From NCBI GenBank assembly GCA_944323495.1, contig CALUSZ010000148.1:1-40739 (forward strand): a stretch of 40,739 nt of DNA. Reading direction: 5' to 3'. Shown piece by piece: positions 24,591-33,437 of this stretch. A program made the translations under genes and the position numbers. How positions within the stretch are numbered: position 1 is the first letter of the stretch; each line of letters begins with the position of its first letter. A model generated the notes under the pieces. It saw nothing but the letters and a program-made list of their open reading frames with translations, was not told where the DNA came from and made no database searches. Origin of the DNA: Candidatus Gastranaerophilales bacterium. Its GTDB lineage: Bacteria > Cyanobacteriota > Vampirovibrionia > Gastranaerophilales > Gastranaerophilaceae.

Positions 24591-26030
24591 TTAGTCAAAC
24601 AATTTAACTTTATCTGTAATAACTATATCTTTTATTGGAACATTTAGCGAGTATGTTTTTAGCAGTTTTCCTTTAGAAAGATCTATTATTGAATATTTAT
24701 TATTTTTTAAGTCGGTTACAATTGCCAATTCAGAATCTTCAATTCTATGGAATCCAGAAGAAAAGCCTTCAGTTCCTAGTTCAATAGAACCGGAGCTTGA
24801 GTCGTTTATTGTATTAATTTTTTGTATTATGTTGTTTTGCGCACCCAAGACATATAATATTTTATCCTGAAGGAGCATGGCAATAGGTTTATTCACAGTT
24901 GTAAATTCGTTTATAAGTCCCATCGTTGTATAATCAATAACTGCAATACGGCTTTTAGTTCTGCTTGAAATATACAGCTTATTATTAGTAAAAGCAAGTG
25001 CTGATACATTTGGGAATTTTCCGATATCTTTAAGTTCATATTGTTTTTTGAGCTCTATTGCCCAAATTTCGTTTTTTAATTTATCTACATAGAACAATTT
25101 ATCTTCGCATAAAAGCAGGTTTTCGCAATAGCCGTTAATTTTTATTTTTTGAGTCAGGGCCATTGTATTAAGGTCAATTACAAATATCGTAGATGCACTT
25201 GGAGACGTTATATAAGCTTTGCTATTGGGTTTGTCAATAAGTATTTCTTCCGGATTAGAAGTTAAATTAATCTGTTTTATAAATCTTGAATCAGCAACGG
25301 ATATAATGTCAACAAAAGGTCTGTCATAAGTAGTTACAAGTAAAAATTTTCCACCGTTAACAGCCTTAACGTCAACCGGAATAGACTTTTGTGCTAATGA
25401 ATAACTAGGAGAAGCTTTTGCGGGTTCTAGTACCTGTATATTTTTAGAATAATTTGTTGTAACAAATAAAATTTTATTTTTTAACTGAGATATTAATGCC
25501 TGCTGTATTTCAGGTTCAGTCTCAGTCAAGAAATTCTCATAAGAATCCTCATTTTCAACCCTTATCATATCTTCCCGTTTTGTATCTATTTTTAGGTTTC
25601 CGATTATACCTTTTATGTTTTCAGGTATAATGAGTCCGCTGGGAACAAGCATGTCCTGAGGCAATAGACCTGTACGAACCTGCAGAGGAGGATTAACCAT
25701 ATGGAGAACTGTTCTATGACCTTCACTATCTGTTAAAACCTTAAGCAGGACAAAATCGTTATTAAATATAATAACATCAGGTTCTTGTTTCAAATCCTGA
25801 TTTGCAGGATAGGTTTCTTTTATCTTAAGAGTTGTAATATCTGAAAAAAGTGATGGGTATAGCGGAAGATAAATAGTATTATCAGGCAAAATAATAACCC
25901 CATCAAAACGTATATCAGCTTGCGGAATTTTTTCTAAAATATAGCTCTTTACCATATCGGGAATTTTTGCAGCAAAAGCATTTGAACAGCTGATTAGCAT
26001 GACTCCTAATATAATTAAAAACTTCCGCAT
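24591..26030 (-). CDS. Exported YVTN/YncE-type beta-propeller protein
   Basis: A 479-aa protein with a clear signal peptide (M-R-K-F then hydrophobic to S-N-A-F-A, about residues 1-20). The first 180 residues look like a separate domain. The remainder has repeated blades of the type V-I-D-L-N-T-M-A-L-T-Q-K-I-K-I and I-A-V-I-D-Y-T-T-M-G-L-I-N-E-F, as in YncE/YVTN surface propellers. Catalytic residues are not evident, so a binding or scaffold role outside the cell is likely. GGGAGAG precedes ATG 26030. It lies between dnaJ and the methyltransferase and is probably cotranscribed with them. Confidence 0.75.
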   Translation of the reverse strand: MRKFLIILGVMLISCSNAFAAKIPDMVKSYILEKIPQADIRFDGVIILPDNTIYLPLYPSLFSDITTLKIKETYPANQDLKQEPDVIIFNNDFVLLKVLTDSEGHRTVLHMVNPPLQVRTGLLPQDMLVPSGLIIPENIKGIIGNLKIDTKREDMIRVENEDSYENFLTETEPEIQQALISQLKNKILFVTTNYSKNIQVLEPAKASPSYSLAQKSIPVDVKAVNGGKFLLVTTYDRPFVDIISVADSRFIKQINLTSNPEEILIDKPNSKAYITSPSASTIFVIDLNTMALTQKIKINGYCENLLLCEDKLFYVDKLKNEIWAIELKKQYELKDIGKFPNVSALAFTNNKLYISSRTKSRIAVIDYTTMGLINEFTTVNKPIAMLLQDKILYVLGAQNNIIQKINTINDSSSGSIELGTEGFSSGFHRIEDSELAIVTDLKNNKYSIIDLSKGKLLKTYSLNVPIKDIVITDKVKLFD

Positions 26031-26084
26031 TATCTCTCCCAAGGTTGTAACTCTTATACGTACAATATTTTACCATAAGAACAG

Positions 26085-27209
26085 TTATTTAAAAACACCC
26101 TTTATTCGTTCTTTAACAGACTCTTTTGACTTACGCCCGGCCTGTATTTCATAGAGTTTTTGATATAATACTTTTTCCTCATTAGATATATGAGTAGGAG
26201 TTTTTATCCCAATTACAACAACATGTTCTCCTCTTAAGGCTTGTTTTGAGATACTTGGAACACCTGCACCTTTAATTTTTACAGCCTCTCCATGCTGGAT
26301 TCCGGCAGGTATTGAAATTTCTCTTTCTCCATCAAGAGTTTTTATTGTAACAGTATCACCAAGAACAGCCTGAGCCGGAGTTATATCAAGCTTAGTAAAC
26401 ACATTTATGCCGTCTCTTTTATAATAGAGTGATGGTTTTACATGTATTACAATATATAAATCCCCTGCAATACCTCCGTTAATTCCGGCATCTCCTTCAT
26501 GAGAAAGTCTCATTTTTGAGCCGTTATCAACTCCTGCAGGTATTTTTACTTCAATTTTCTTTTCAACAGTCTTTCTGCCTTCTCCTCTACAATCCGGACA
26601 AGGATCAGAAATTACAGTACCTTTTCCATGACAATGAGGACAAGTAACAATTTGTGTAAAATGACCTAATATAGTTTTTGTAGTCTGTTGTATTCGTCCT
26701 GTCCCGCCGCATGTTTTACACGTAACAGGTTTAGCGCCGTTTTTTGCGCCTGAACCGCTGCAGGATTTGCAGGGTTCAAGATGATCTATTGTAATTTCTT
26801 TAGTTAAGCCAAAAACTGCTTCTTCAAATTCAAGCTCAATATCAAGCCTTAAATCATCCCCGCGCTGCGGAGCGTTAGGATCCTGCCTTCTTCCGCCTCC
26901 TCCAAAACCAAATCCGCCAAAGAACGAATTAAAGACTTCATCTAAGTCTCCAAAACCTCCGGCGAAAGGTCCTTGAGTGTTGAATCCGGCATTCTTAAGA
27001 CCGTCTTCACCGAAACGATCATAAGTCGCGCGTTTTTCATCGTCCATCAAGGTTTCATAAGCTTTGCCAAGCTCTTTAAATTTCGACTCAGCTTCCGGAG
27101 ATTTATTAACATCCGGATGCCATTTTCTTGCCATTTTTCTAAAAGCACTTTTTATTTCATCTTTTGTTGCGTTTTTCCCCACGCCCAGTATCTCATAATA
27201 ATCACTCAT
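26085..27209 (-). CDS. dnaJ: Chaperone protein DnaJ
   Basis: A 374-aa Hsp40 that delivers unfolded clients to DnaK and stimulates its ATPase. Domain order is complete: J domain with H31-P-D33, a Gly/Phe region (about 78-110) rich in F-G-G, four C-x-x-C-x-G-x-G zinc-binding repeats (about 149-217) and the C-terminal client-binding domains. It lies nine bases downstream of grpE. dnaK is not in the window. Confidence 0.97.
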   Translation of the reverse strand: MSDYYEILGVGKNATKDEIKSAFRKMARKWHPDVNKSPEAESKFKELGKAYETLMDDEKRATYDRFGEDGLKNAGFNTQGPFAGGFGDLDEVFNSFFGGFGFGGGGRRQDPNAPQRGDDLRLDIELEFEEAVFGLTKEITIDHLEPCKSCSGSGAKNGAKPVTCKTCGGTGRIQQTTKTILGHFTQIVTCPHCHGKGTVISDPCPDCRGEGRKTVEKKIEVKIPAGVDNGSKMRLSHEGDAGINGGIAGDLYIVIHVKPSLYYKRDGINVFTKLDITPAQAVLGDTVTIKTLDGEREISIPAGIQHGEAVKIKGAGVPSISKQALRGEHVVVIGIKTPTHISNEEKVLYQKLYEIQAGRKSKESVKERIKGVFK

Positions 27210-27218
27210 CGCTATTTT

Positions 27219-27812
27219 TTATTCCTGTACTGCTACGTTTACCAGTGTAGGGCGTAAAACTTTATCGCCCAATTTATACCCTTTCTGAAGCTCTGCTATA
27301 ATAGTGTGCTCCGGTTTGTCAGACGTTGGTGTCTGCATTACAGCTTCATGTAAATTTGGATCAAAGATTTCTCCTTCAGCTTGAATAGCCTCTAAACCTG
27401 CCTTTGTTAAAACATCTGTAAAATTTTTATATGCCAGATTGTAGCATTCTTTAACTTTTTCACAATCTTCTACAGTCTCGATTGCCTTCAGGCCCCTCTC
27501 AAAATTATCAAGTACTTCTATCATTTTTTTGAGAGTATTTTCTGCTCCGTATTTCAAAAGAGCTTCTTTTTCTTGCTCATGACGTTTTCTATAATTATCA
27601 AAATCTGCCGCAAGTCTTATGTACTGATTATTAAGCTGGTCATATTTTTCTTGAAGCGGATTAACATCATCCTGATTTTCTTCGCCTATTTCCTCTTTTG
27701 CTTCTTCTTCGGTATTTTCATCAGCAGCTTTTTCTTCATCAGATTTTATTTCTTTATCATCAATATTAATATCTTCATTTTCATTACCAGCCCCTTTGAA
27801 TGGATTTTTCAT
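27219..27812 (-). CDS. grpE: Nucleotide exchange factor GrpE
   Basis: A 197-aa protein that releases ADP from DnaK. The first 50 residues are extremely acidic and disordered. A long helix (about 52-95, including L-A-A-D-F-D-N-Y-R-K-R) and the C-terminal beta-domain (I-F-D-P-N-L-H-E-A-V, G-Y-K-L-G-D-K-V-L-R-P-T-L-V) match the family. AAGGGGG stands before ATG 27812. There is no hrcA gene and no CIRCE inverted repeat upstream, so heat regulation must be by other means. It heads grpE-dnaJ-propeller-methyltransferase. Confidence 0.96.
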   Translation of the reverse strand: MKNPFKGAGNENEDINIDDKEIKSDEEKAADENTEEEAKEEIGEENQDDVNPLQEKYDQLNNQYIRLAADFDNYRKRHEQEKEALLKYGAENTLKKMIEVLDNFERGLKAIETVEDCEKVKECYNLAYKNFTDVLTKAGLEAIQAEGEIFDPNLHEAVMQTPTSDKPEHTIIAELQKGYKLGDKVLRPTLVNVAVQE

Positions 27813-27848
27813 GATTTTCCCCCTTATTACTTAACATTATATATAATA

Positions 27849-27876
27849 ATTATAAGGTATCAAATCCGATAAACAA
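27849..27876 (-). promoter_or_regulatory. Promoter of grpE-dnaJ
   Basis: On the reverse strand TTGTTT (27871-27876) and a perfect TATAAT (27849-27854) are separated by 16 bases; the leader is about 30 bases. No CIRCE element. Confidence 0.6.
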
Positions 27877-27904
27877 GGAAAGTTTATATTTTTTTAACAA
27901 TTGA

Positions 27905-27933
27905 AAAAGCTTCCTCTTTAAGAGGAAGCTTTT
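27905..27933 (-). terminator. Intrinsic terminator after the alcohol dehydrogenase gene
   Basis: Near-perfect palindrome AAAAGCTTCCTCTT / AAGAGGAAGCTTTT with U-rich flanks on both strands, four bases past the stop at 27937. It also shields the grpE promoter. Confidence 0.85.
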
Positions 27934-27936
27934 ATT

Positions 27937-28995
27937 TTAATCTATTATAACCAACGGTTTTATTAAATCTCTAGGTTTTTCTTTCATAAGCATTAAGGCC
28001 GGCTCAACGTTTTCTAAACCGTTGAATTTATGCGTAATTAATTTTTCCGGGTGAATTCTGTTTGTCTCAACAAGTCTTGCAAGTTTTTCGGAACGCAGTC
28101 TTCCGCCTGGCATTAATCCGCCGGTAATTAATTTGTGCCCCATTCCGCATCCCCAAGGAGTGCGTGGAATTTTTACATAATCACCTTCTCCAAGATAATT
28201 AACATTTCCAATTCTGCCGCCCGGTTTTAGCATTCTTATTGCCTGATCAAACGTGTCATTATCTCCGCCTGCTATAATAATTTTATCAACGCCTTTTCCG
28301 TGAGTTTTATCTAATATCTGCTCTGTAATATCACCTTCTTTATAATTAATAATGTCAGTTGCTCCAAATTCTCTCGCAAGCGCAGCACAATTTGGTCTGG
28401 AACCTACAGCATAAATATTGGCTGCACCTCTAATAGCAGCCGCTGCAACAGCCATTAATCCTACCGGTCCTATTCCTATTACCGCAACATTATCTCCAAA
28501 CTGAATATCAGCAAGCTCTGCTCCATGAAACCCCGTTGGAACCATATCACTAAGCATACATGCAGCACCCAAATCCATACCATCCGGAAGATGTGCCAGA
28601 TTTCCATCTGCATCGTTTACATGAAAATATTCGGCAAAAACACCGTCTTTGAAATTTGAAAATTTCCATCCTGATAACATTCCGCCGGAATGCATTGCAT
28701 AACCTTCCTGCGCCTCAAGAGAATTCCAATCAGGAGTTATAGCTGATACGAGAACCCTATCGCCAACCTTAAAATCCTTAACCAGATTTCCGACTTCAAC
28801 GACTTCACCGACTGCTTCATGACCTAAAATCATGTTATGCCTGTCTCCAATAGCTCCTGCCCAAACAGTATGCACATCAGAAGTGCAAGGTGCAAGAGCA
28901 ATTGGCTTACATATTGCATCATTTGGCCCGCATTTTGGAATATCTTTTTCAATCCAGCCTGTCTGTCCAATAGATAACATCGCAAAACCCTTCAT
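27937..28995 (-). CDS. adh: NADP-dependent secondary alcohol dehydrogenase
   Basis: A 352-aa zinc alcohol dehydrogenase closely resembling the Thermoanaerobacter/Clostridium beijerinckii type, which interconverts secondary alcohols and ketones. The catalytic zinc ligands C37, H59 and D150, with E60, are at the same positions as in those enzymes. G-I-G-P-V-G is the nucleotide loop. G198-S199-R200 and Y218, the residues that bind the NADP phosphate in that family, are all present, so NADPH is the likely cofactor. As in those enzymes, the extra structural zinc loop is absent. AGGGGG precedes ATG 28995, and a terminator follows, so it is a single-gene unit. Fermentative redox balancing is a likely role. 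The close match to Firmicute enzymes suggests transfer. Confidence 0.93.
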   Translation of the reverse strand: MKGFAMLSIGQTGWIEKDIPKCGPNDAICKPIALAPCTSDVHTVWAGAIGDRHNMILGHEAVGEVVEVGNLVKDFKVGDRVLVSAITPDWNSLEAQEGYAMHSGGMLSGWKFSNFKDGVFAEYFHVNDADGNLAHLPDGMDLGAACMLSDMVPTGFHGAELADIQFGDNVAVIGIGPVGLMAVAAAAIRGAANIYAVGSRPNCAALAREFGATDIINYKEGDITEQILDKTHGKGVDKIIIAGGDNDTFDQAIRMLKPGGRIGNVNYLGEGDYVKIPRTPWGCGMGHKLITGGLMPGGRLRSEKLARLVETNRIHPEKLITHKFNGLENVEPALMLMKEKPRDLIKPLVIID

Positions 28996-29088
28996 AGTTT
29001 ACCCCCTTTTTAAATTTCACTTATAAGACCAATAATCCAGATTAACATATTTTTCCTCTTCTTGCAATCATTCTTCAGGATACTCAAA

Positions 29089-29115
29089 CCCGCCTCTGTC
29101 GGACACAGAGACGGG
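29089..29115 (-). terminator. Hairpin after the phosphodiester glycosidase gene
   Basis: CCCG-C-CTCTGT (29089-29099) pairs with ACAGAG-A-CGGG (about 29105-29115). The one odd pair is a wobble only on the reverse strand. Only TTT follows it, so termination may be inefficient. Confidence 0.5.
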
Positions 29116-29144
29116 CTGCTCTCTAGGGCAAATGTGCACCGCTA

Positions 29145-30374
29145 TTAAGAAACTTTTTTTACGACTAAGGTGTGTGATAAAGGTATTCCACCCAGAATCG
29201 CCGGCTTATTAACGACCTGGCCGTTCACATACATAACGGTTGAGCCGCCGCCGTCAAGGTTCATAGCATTAATACAGCCCAAATCCTTCATTAGATTTGC
29301 AAGCTCCACTAATGTAAGACCAATCGAAGCGCCTTCTCTTCCGTCTGCAGTAAGCATTATAAGCGTATTGTCTTTAGTGTATCCAATAGCAGTTCTTGGA
29401 TTACGACCGCCGACAGAGGCAAGCTTCTGTGCTGTCATATCGACAAAAACTTCGCCATTTTTAACCAAATAAGGCCCCCCGCTTATAATGTGATTAACAT
29501 TATTCCATTCGGGATTAATTTTTAAGTCTAAATTAAATCTCTTTGCTTTAACAAAAGGTTTTAAGTTTTTTTGCGAACCGACTATAACATATCCATTTGT
29601 TGGGATTTGGCTTCGTCCGTATGCAATACGTGTAAGCTTTCCATCTTCAACAACTAATTGCATACCATATTTCGGACAAGGCGGAGAATACTTACCCCAA
29701 TCCGGCGTATATACGATTGTATGCACTGACAGCATTCTAGGTTGATTGACATTATCAATTTTAATCCCTCCTATGTTGGTTTCTATCTTTGCATTTAACT
29801 GAACTCTTGCCATATCAAATCCGTTATCGAAAATTCCCATCGCCACTCTGTCATAAATTGGTCCGGTGTAAAGTTTTTTATTTATCATTAATGTGCCTAA
29901 AGGAACACCGGTCTGTGGTTTAAAATAACCTCCGTTTATTGCAACAATTGCATTTTCTCTGTTTGCTATGGTTGAAATTTTTGAACGATTCGCTAAAGTA
30001 TTTGATGCAATTGACGGCTCTATAACAAGATCGTTATTTACCCCCTGTGACAGTTCGACTATGTTTATCCGAACGGGTTTGTTTTGGTAATATTTAATCA
30101 TTCTGACATGTTTAACACCTTTTTCTACTTCTACAATTTGTGAATTTTGATACTTTTCTAATATACTTTGTTCAAATATTAGTTCCCTTGTTTTTTGCCT
30201 TTCCTGAATATAATTAATACTTGGCGGCAGTCCTGCGATTTTATCTCCGTGTATGTCTTTGGCTGATATTAATAAATTTTGGGAGAATAAAAGGCATATA
30301 GCGATACCTATTCCTGCCGCGCTTACCGCAGTTTTCTCACTTTGGGGTCTGTGTATAATTACTGTCGTATCCAT
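29145..30374 (-). CDS. Membrane-anchored phosphodiester glycosidase (NAGPA/DUF2233-type)
   Basis: A 409-aa protein of the phosphodiester glycosidase family, which removes sugars from sugar-phosphate diesters. Bacterial members are tied to cell-surface polysaccharide metabolism. One N-terminal membrane segment (about 20-38) would anchor or export it. Family motifs are clear: A-I-N-G-G-Y-F, R-T-A-I-G-Y, G-L-T-L-V-E-L-A and the C-terminal M-N-L-D-G-G-G-S-T. ATG 30374 is chosen, with AGGTGAG just upstream. A perfect-spacing promoter lies 190 bases upstream and leaves a long, structured leader. Confidence 0.85.
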   Translation of the reverse strand: MDTTVIIHRPQSEKTAVSAAGIGIAICLLFSQNLLISAKDIHGDKIAGLPPSINYIQERQKTRELIFEQSILEKYQNSQIVEVEKGVKHVRMIKYYQNKPVRINIVELSQGVNNDLVIEPSIASNTLANRSKISTIANRENAIVAINGGYFKPQTGVPLGTLMINKKLYTGPIYDRVAMGIFDNGFDMARVQLNAKIETNIGGIKIDNVNQPRMLSVHTIVYTPDWGKYSPPCPKYGMQLVVEDGKLTRIAYGRSQIPTNGYVIVGSQKNLKPFVKAKRFNLDLKINPEWNNVNHIISGGPYLVKNGEVFVDMTAQKLASVGGRNPRTAIGYTKDNTLIMLTADGREGASIGLTLVELANLMKDLGCINAMNLDGGGSTVMYVNGQVVNKPAILGGIPLSHTLVVKKVS

Positions 30375-30383
30375 TGCTCTCAC

Positions 30384-30556
30384 CTATTGTATTAAGTAAC
30401 AGATACCTTTTTTATTAAGGAGTGGTGTGGGGCTATAACACTCCGGGGGTGGTTTTTAATTCATCACCCCTTTGCCACATTCAAGGGCTTTTTTTAGATT
30501 GTCACATTCTAAAATTATAAATTTTAGAATTACGTCAAAGGATAATTTAATCCTCT
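30384..30556 (-). promoter_or_regulatory. Long structured leader of the phosphodiester glycosidase gene
   Basis: This stretch has no gene. On the reverse strand it would form three hairpins in order: ATTCTAAAATT/AATTTTAGAAT (30506-30530), GGGGTG/CACCCC (30446-30470) and GGAGTG/CACTCC (30419-30444). It matches no riboswitch class that I recognise. Confidence 0.4.
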
Positions 30557-30562
30557 ACTATT

Positions 30563-30591
30563 ATTATATCATACACTTAATCAGTTCTCAA
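30563..30591 (-). promoter_or_regulatory. Strong promoter of the phosphodiester glycosidase gene
   Basis: On the reverse strand TTGAGA (30586-30591), 17-base spacer, TATAAT (30563-30568). The predicted start near 30556 gives a leader of about 180 bases. Confidence 0.7.
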
Positions 30592-30661
30592 GAGGGTTGT
30601 ATTTCAAAAAAGATAATACTTTAGGATGATTTTTAAAATGGTTAAAAATACACTTAATATT

Positions 30662-30689
30662 TTGTAAAATATTTTTTTAATGTTAAAAT
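30662..30689 (+). promoter_or_regulatory. Extended -10 promoter, probably leaderless
   Basis: TTGTAA (30662-30667), 16-base spacer, TAAAAT (30684-30689) with TG at 30681-30682. The ATG at 30696 is seven bases past the -10, and there is no ribosome site. Confidence 0.6.
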
Positions 30690-30695
30690 AGAAAA

Positions 30696-31724
30696 ATGAG
30701 TTTGATATCACTTTTAAAAAAGAAGAATAGAAAAATACTTTTTACGACACCAAGCCATGGCGGAAAACTTGCTATTATGCATAAATTTTACCAGTGGTAT
30801 AAGGCTGATATTTCTGAAGTTGATGCTTATAATCCGGAAGAAGCTTTAAAAAAAGCTGAAGAAAAAGCTTCAAAAATTTATAATACAAAATCTACCCATT
30901 TTTTAACTAATGGATCTTCAAGCGGAATTATTGCATCTATATTAGCTTGCTGCTCGCATAATGATAAAATTTTAATATGGGAAAAAGCTCATCCTTGTCA
31001 TAAAAATGGAGCAATGCTTGCCGGAGCCGAGATTATAGAATATTCACTCCCATACAACGAGAAATGGGGAATATATGAAGGGCTGAAAAATGTTGAAGAA
31101 TTGTTGATAAAATATTCTCCAAAGGCAATTGTTGTAACCTCTCCAAGCTATGAAGGGATTGTATCGGATATATCTGAAATAAGTGAAATATGCAGAAAAT
31201 ATAATGTATATTTGATTGTTGATGAAGCTCACGGAGCCTTATATCCGTTCAGTCCAAATCTGCCTCAAAGTGCTGTAAAGTATGCAGATTTTACAGTCCA
31301 ATCACTTCATAAGACTGCCGGAGGAATTAATCCTACTGCTCTATTGCATTCAAATTGTGATTTGGACATAAAATCTAAACTCAAAATGATAACCACCACA
31401 TCGCCTTCTTATCCTATGCTTGCAACGATTGAGGCCAATATAAATTATCTAAATTCAGCAAAAGGCAGAAAGAAGATAGAATCTTTAATAACTCAAATTA
31501 AAGCAATCCGTTTAAAACTAACAAATATAGAGTTTTACGGAGATGACATAACAAAAATTCTTATAAAAAAAGAAGGATTGTCAGGCTTTGAGCTCTCTGA
31601 AATCCTCTTTAACAAATATAATATAGAAGATGAGCGGACTAATGAAAAATCCACAATGCTTCTGACCGGTATTGGAACCGATACTGTAAAGTTAAAAAAA
31701 TTAAACTATTTAATCAAACTTTGA
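30696..31724 (+). CDS. Short Orn/Lys/Arg decarboxylase-like PLP enzyme
   Basis: A 342-aa fold-type I PLP protein resembling the major domain of ornithine/lysine/arginine decarboxylases. T-T-P-S-H-G-G (17-23), T-N-G-S-S-S-G (71-77, cofactor phosphate), D176-E-A-H179 and the PLP lysine K206 in Q-S-L-H-K-T-A-G-G are all present. Full-length enzymes have about 100 more residues at the C-terminus; here the small domain is mostly missing. Polyamine or cadaverine formation is possible, but substrate specificity cannot be read. The message appears leaderless. The last 19 bases overlap the convergent hydrolase gene. Confidence 0.8.
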   Translation: MSLISLLKKKNRKILFTTPSHGGKLAIMHKFYQWYKADISEVDAYNPEEALKKAEEKASKIYNTKSTHFLTNGSSSGIIASILACCSHNDKILIWEKAHPCHKNGAMLAGAEIIEYSLPYNEKWGIYEGLKNVEELLIKYSPKAIVVTSPSYEGIVSDISEISEICRKYNVYLIVDEAHGALYPFSPNLPQSAVKYADFTVQSLHKTAGGINPTALLHSNCDLDIKSKLKMITTTSPSYPMLATIEANINYLNSAKGRKKIESLITQIKAIRLKLTNIEFYGDDITKILIKKEGLSGFELSEILFNKYNIEDERTNEKSTMLLTGIGTDTVKLKKLNYLIKL

Positions 31725-32257
31725 ACTTCTTTGAAGTTTGGATGTTTTGCCCCCCTAAGCCACTCAAAGAGTGCAATTTCAGCTGTTATTATATGTGCGC
31801 CGTAGTCTTTCATTCTTGCTAAGCCTGAAGAATATTCTATTTCAGAACGGCTGCCGCATGCATCTCTGATAACATGCACTTCATAACCTTCTTCCAGAAG
31901 CGCATATGCTGTTTGGTTTACACAAATATGGGTTTCTATACCAAATAAAATAATTTGTTTTTTATCTTCTTTTCTGACAGCCTCTTTTATTTCATTATTA
32001 TCCAGGGCAGAAAAGGCTGTTTTTTCAAAATATCTAGCATTATCTCCAAGACTTTCCTTTAGTGATAAGATTGTATTTCCAAGACCTTTTGGGTATTGTT
32101 CTGTTACAATGGCCGGAATTTTAAGGATATTTGCAGCTTTTGCAATAACATTTGCTCTATTTTCTACCAAACTTTTATCAAAAACTGCGTTTAAGAGTCT
32201 ATCTTGTATATCAATAATTAAAACAAGGCTGTCTTGTGAATTAAGTATTGTCATCAT
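31706..32257 (-). CDS. Isochorismatase-family cysteine hydrolase
   Basis: A 183-aa hydrolase of the isochorismatase/nicotinamidase superfamily, YcaC-like. The triad is visible: D16 in I-I-D-I-Q-D, K79 in F-E-K-T-A-F-S and nucleophile C112 in T-H-I-C-V-N-Q-T. The physiological substrate is unknown; relatives hydrolyse small amides. Two adjacent ATGs are possible (32257 and 32254); AAGGAG favours the second by spacing. It overlaps the end of the upstream gene by 17 bases, so it is translationally coupled, and is convergent with the PLP enzyme gene. Confidence 0.85.
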   Translation of the reverse strand: MMTILNSQDSLVLIIDIQDRLLNAVFDKSLVENRANVIAKAANILKIPAIVTEQYPKGLGNTILSLKESLGDNARYFEKTAFSALDNNEIKEAVRKEDKKQIILFGIETHICVNQTAYALLEEGYEVHVIRDACGSRSEIEYSSGLARMKDYGAHIITAEIALFEWLRGAKHPNFKEVQSLIK

Positions 32258-33428
32258 TAATCTCCTTTCTAAATTCCATTATAAACTGTTCCAGCAAGTC
32301 CTCCAAGAATCCTGCCTCAAATTCATTCGGCTCAAGTGAAAATCTTTTTTGAGGAAGCTTATTTTGCGTTTGGTAAGATATATCAATATTTATTTTTGTA
32401 AAACCGGGACTTGTAATTGTAAATGATGCCGCGGTGTGTCTTCCAATTATGTTAAGCGTATTAGTACCATCTCCGCTGCTTAGATTTATTACTGCATTAA
32501 ATAGCCGTCCATTATATTTTTGCTGGATGTGATAAAAAACAGGAACGACCGTTTTTTCAATTTTCTTCTGGAATTCCTGTCTGAATATCTTAAAATTTTC
32601 AGCAGGAACATTGTTAGAATTACGTTTAATATAATCCATATTACAGTTAATGGCTTCATGCAATTTATTCAAAACTTCATTTACAATCTGCTGTCTGTTT
32701 TTTGAAGCTATGTTTGCAAAGCCTGCATAAATTTTTTCTGGAACGGCTAACCTTATTTTTTCCCAAATTTTCTCTGCGTTTTCAATATTTGTATCCTGCA
32801 GCAGCAAAAAGTATTTACTCGGGGCAAAATTAAGCAGAATATCATTTTTTCTTATATTATTTAAAATACCTGTTTCTATCTGGGCAGGCTGTATTAGAAA
32901 TTTGCTCTTGTCATCCGGAGAAATTGCTGCTAAAACCGCACTGGAAGCTTCTGTCCTAATTCTTGCCAATTCTTTATCCAAAATATTCTCATAATCCAAA
33001 AATACTTCTTGTTCATTTTTAATTATATTATTTCTGACAAGTATTTCTCTATATTGTCTATTTTTTTCATAAAGTGCAGCAATATTTAAAGCATTAATAA
33101 TCCCGGCCTGCAATTCCGCATCGTCGCTAAATGGAGTAATAAAATTTAATACTCCGAGATTATATGCAGCTGTTTGAAAATCTGGATTTTCATTGTATGC
33201 AAAAACTATTACAGGAAAACTCTTTAATAATTTAAGAAGCTCTAGAGATTTTTTTTCATTATTTTCACTGTTAATAATAAAAACAGCATTCTTTATAAGC
33301 TGTATTTTGGCTGAAAAAGTTTCAAACCCATAGCGAAAAAGCTCATCATTCTTTCTAATCATAAGCTTTGGTATAATATACTCAAAGAAATCAGAATCAT
33401 CCGAAACTAAGACTATTCTGCTTTGCAT
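32241..33428 (-). CDS. Degenerate receiver-GGDEF protein
   Basis: A 395-aa protein. Residues 1-115 look like a response-regulator receiver (I-V-L-V-S-D-D at 5-11), but the phospho-acceptor Asp is N53 in F-I-I-N-S-E. Residues of about 148-260 resemble a GGDEF fold (R-K-N-D-I-L-L-N-F ... Y-F-L-L-L-Q-D), with the G-G-D-E-F signature replaced by A-P-S-K-Y-F. So it should neither be phosphorylated nor make cyclic di-GMP. The C-terminal 130 residues are not recognised. It lies nine bases downstream of the HDOD gene. A scaffold or c-di-GMP-independent signalling role is likely. Confidence 0.6.
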   Translation of the reverse strand: MQSRIVLVSDDSDFFEYIIPKLMIRKNDELFRYGFETFSAKIQLIKNAVFIINSENNEKKSLELLKLLKSFPVIVFAYNENPDFQTAAYNLGVLNFITPFSDDAELQAGIINALNIAALYEKNRQYREILVRNNIIKNEQEVFLDYENILDKELARIRTEASSAVLAAISPDDKSKFLIQPAQIETGILNNIRKNDILLNFAPSKYFLLLQDTNIENAEKIWEKIRLAVPEKIYAGFANIASKNRQQIVNEVLNKLHEAINCNMDYIKRNSNNVPAENFKIFRQEFQKKIEKTVVPVFYHIQQKYNGRLFNAVINLSSGDGTNTLNIIGRHTAASFTITSPGFTKINIDISYQTQNKLPQKRFSLEPNEFEAGFLEDLLEQFIMEFRKEINDDNT

Positions 33429-33437
33429 ACCGCCGCC

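Noticed and set aside
27813..27900. CIRCE heat-shock operator before grpE
   Set aside because: No TTAGCACTC-N9-GAGTGCTAA-like repeat is present.
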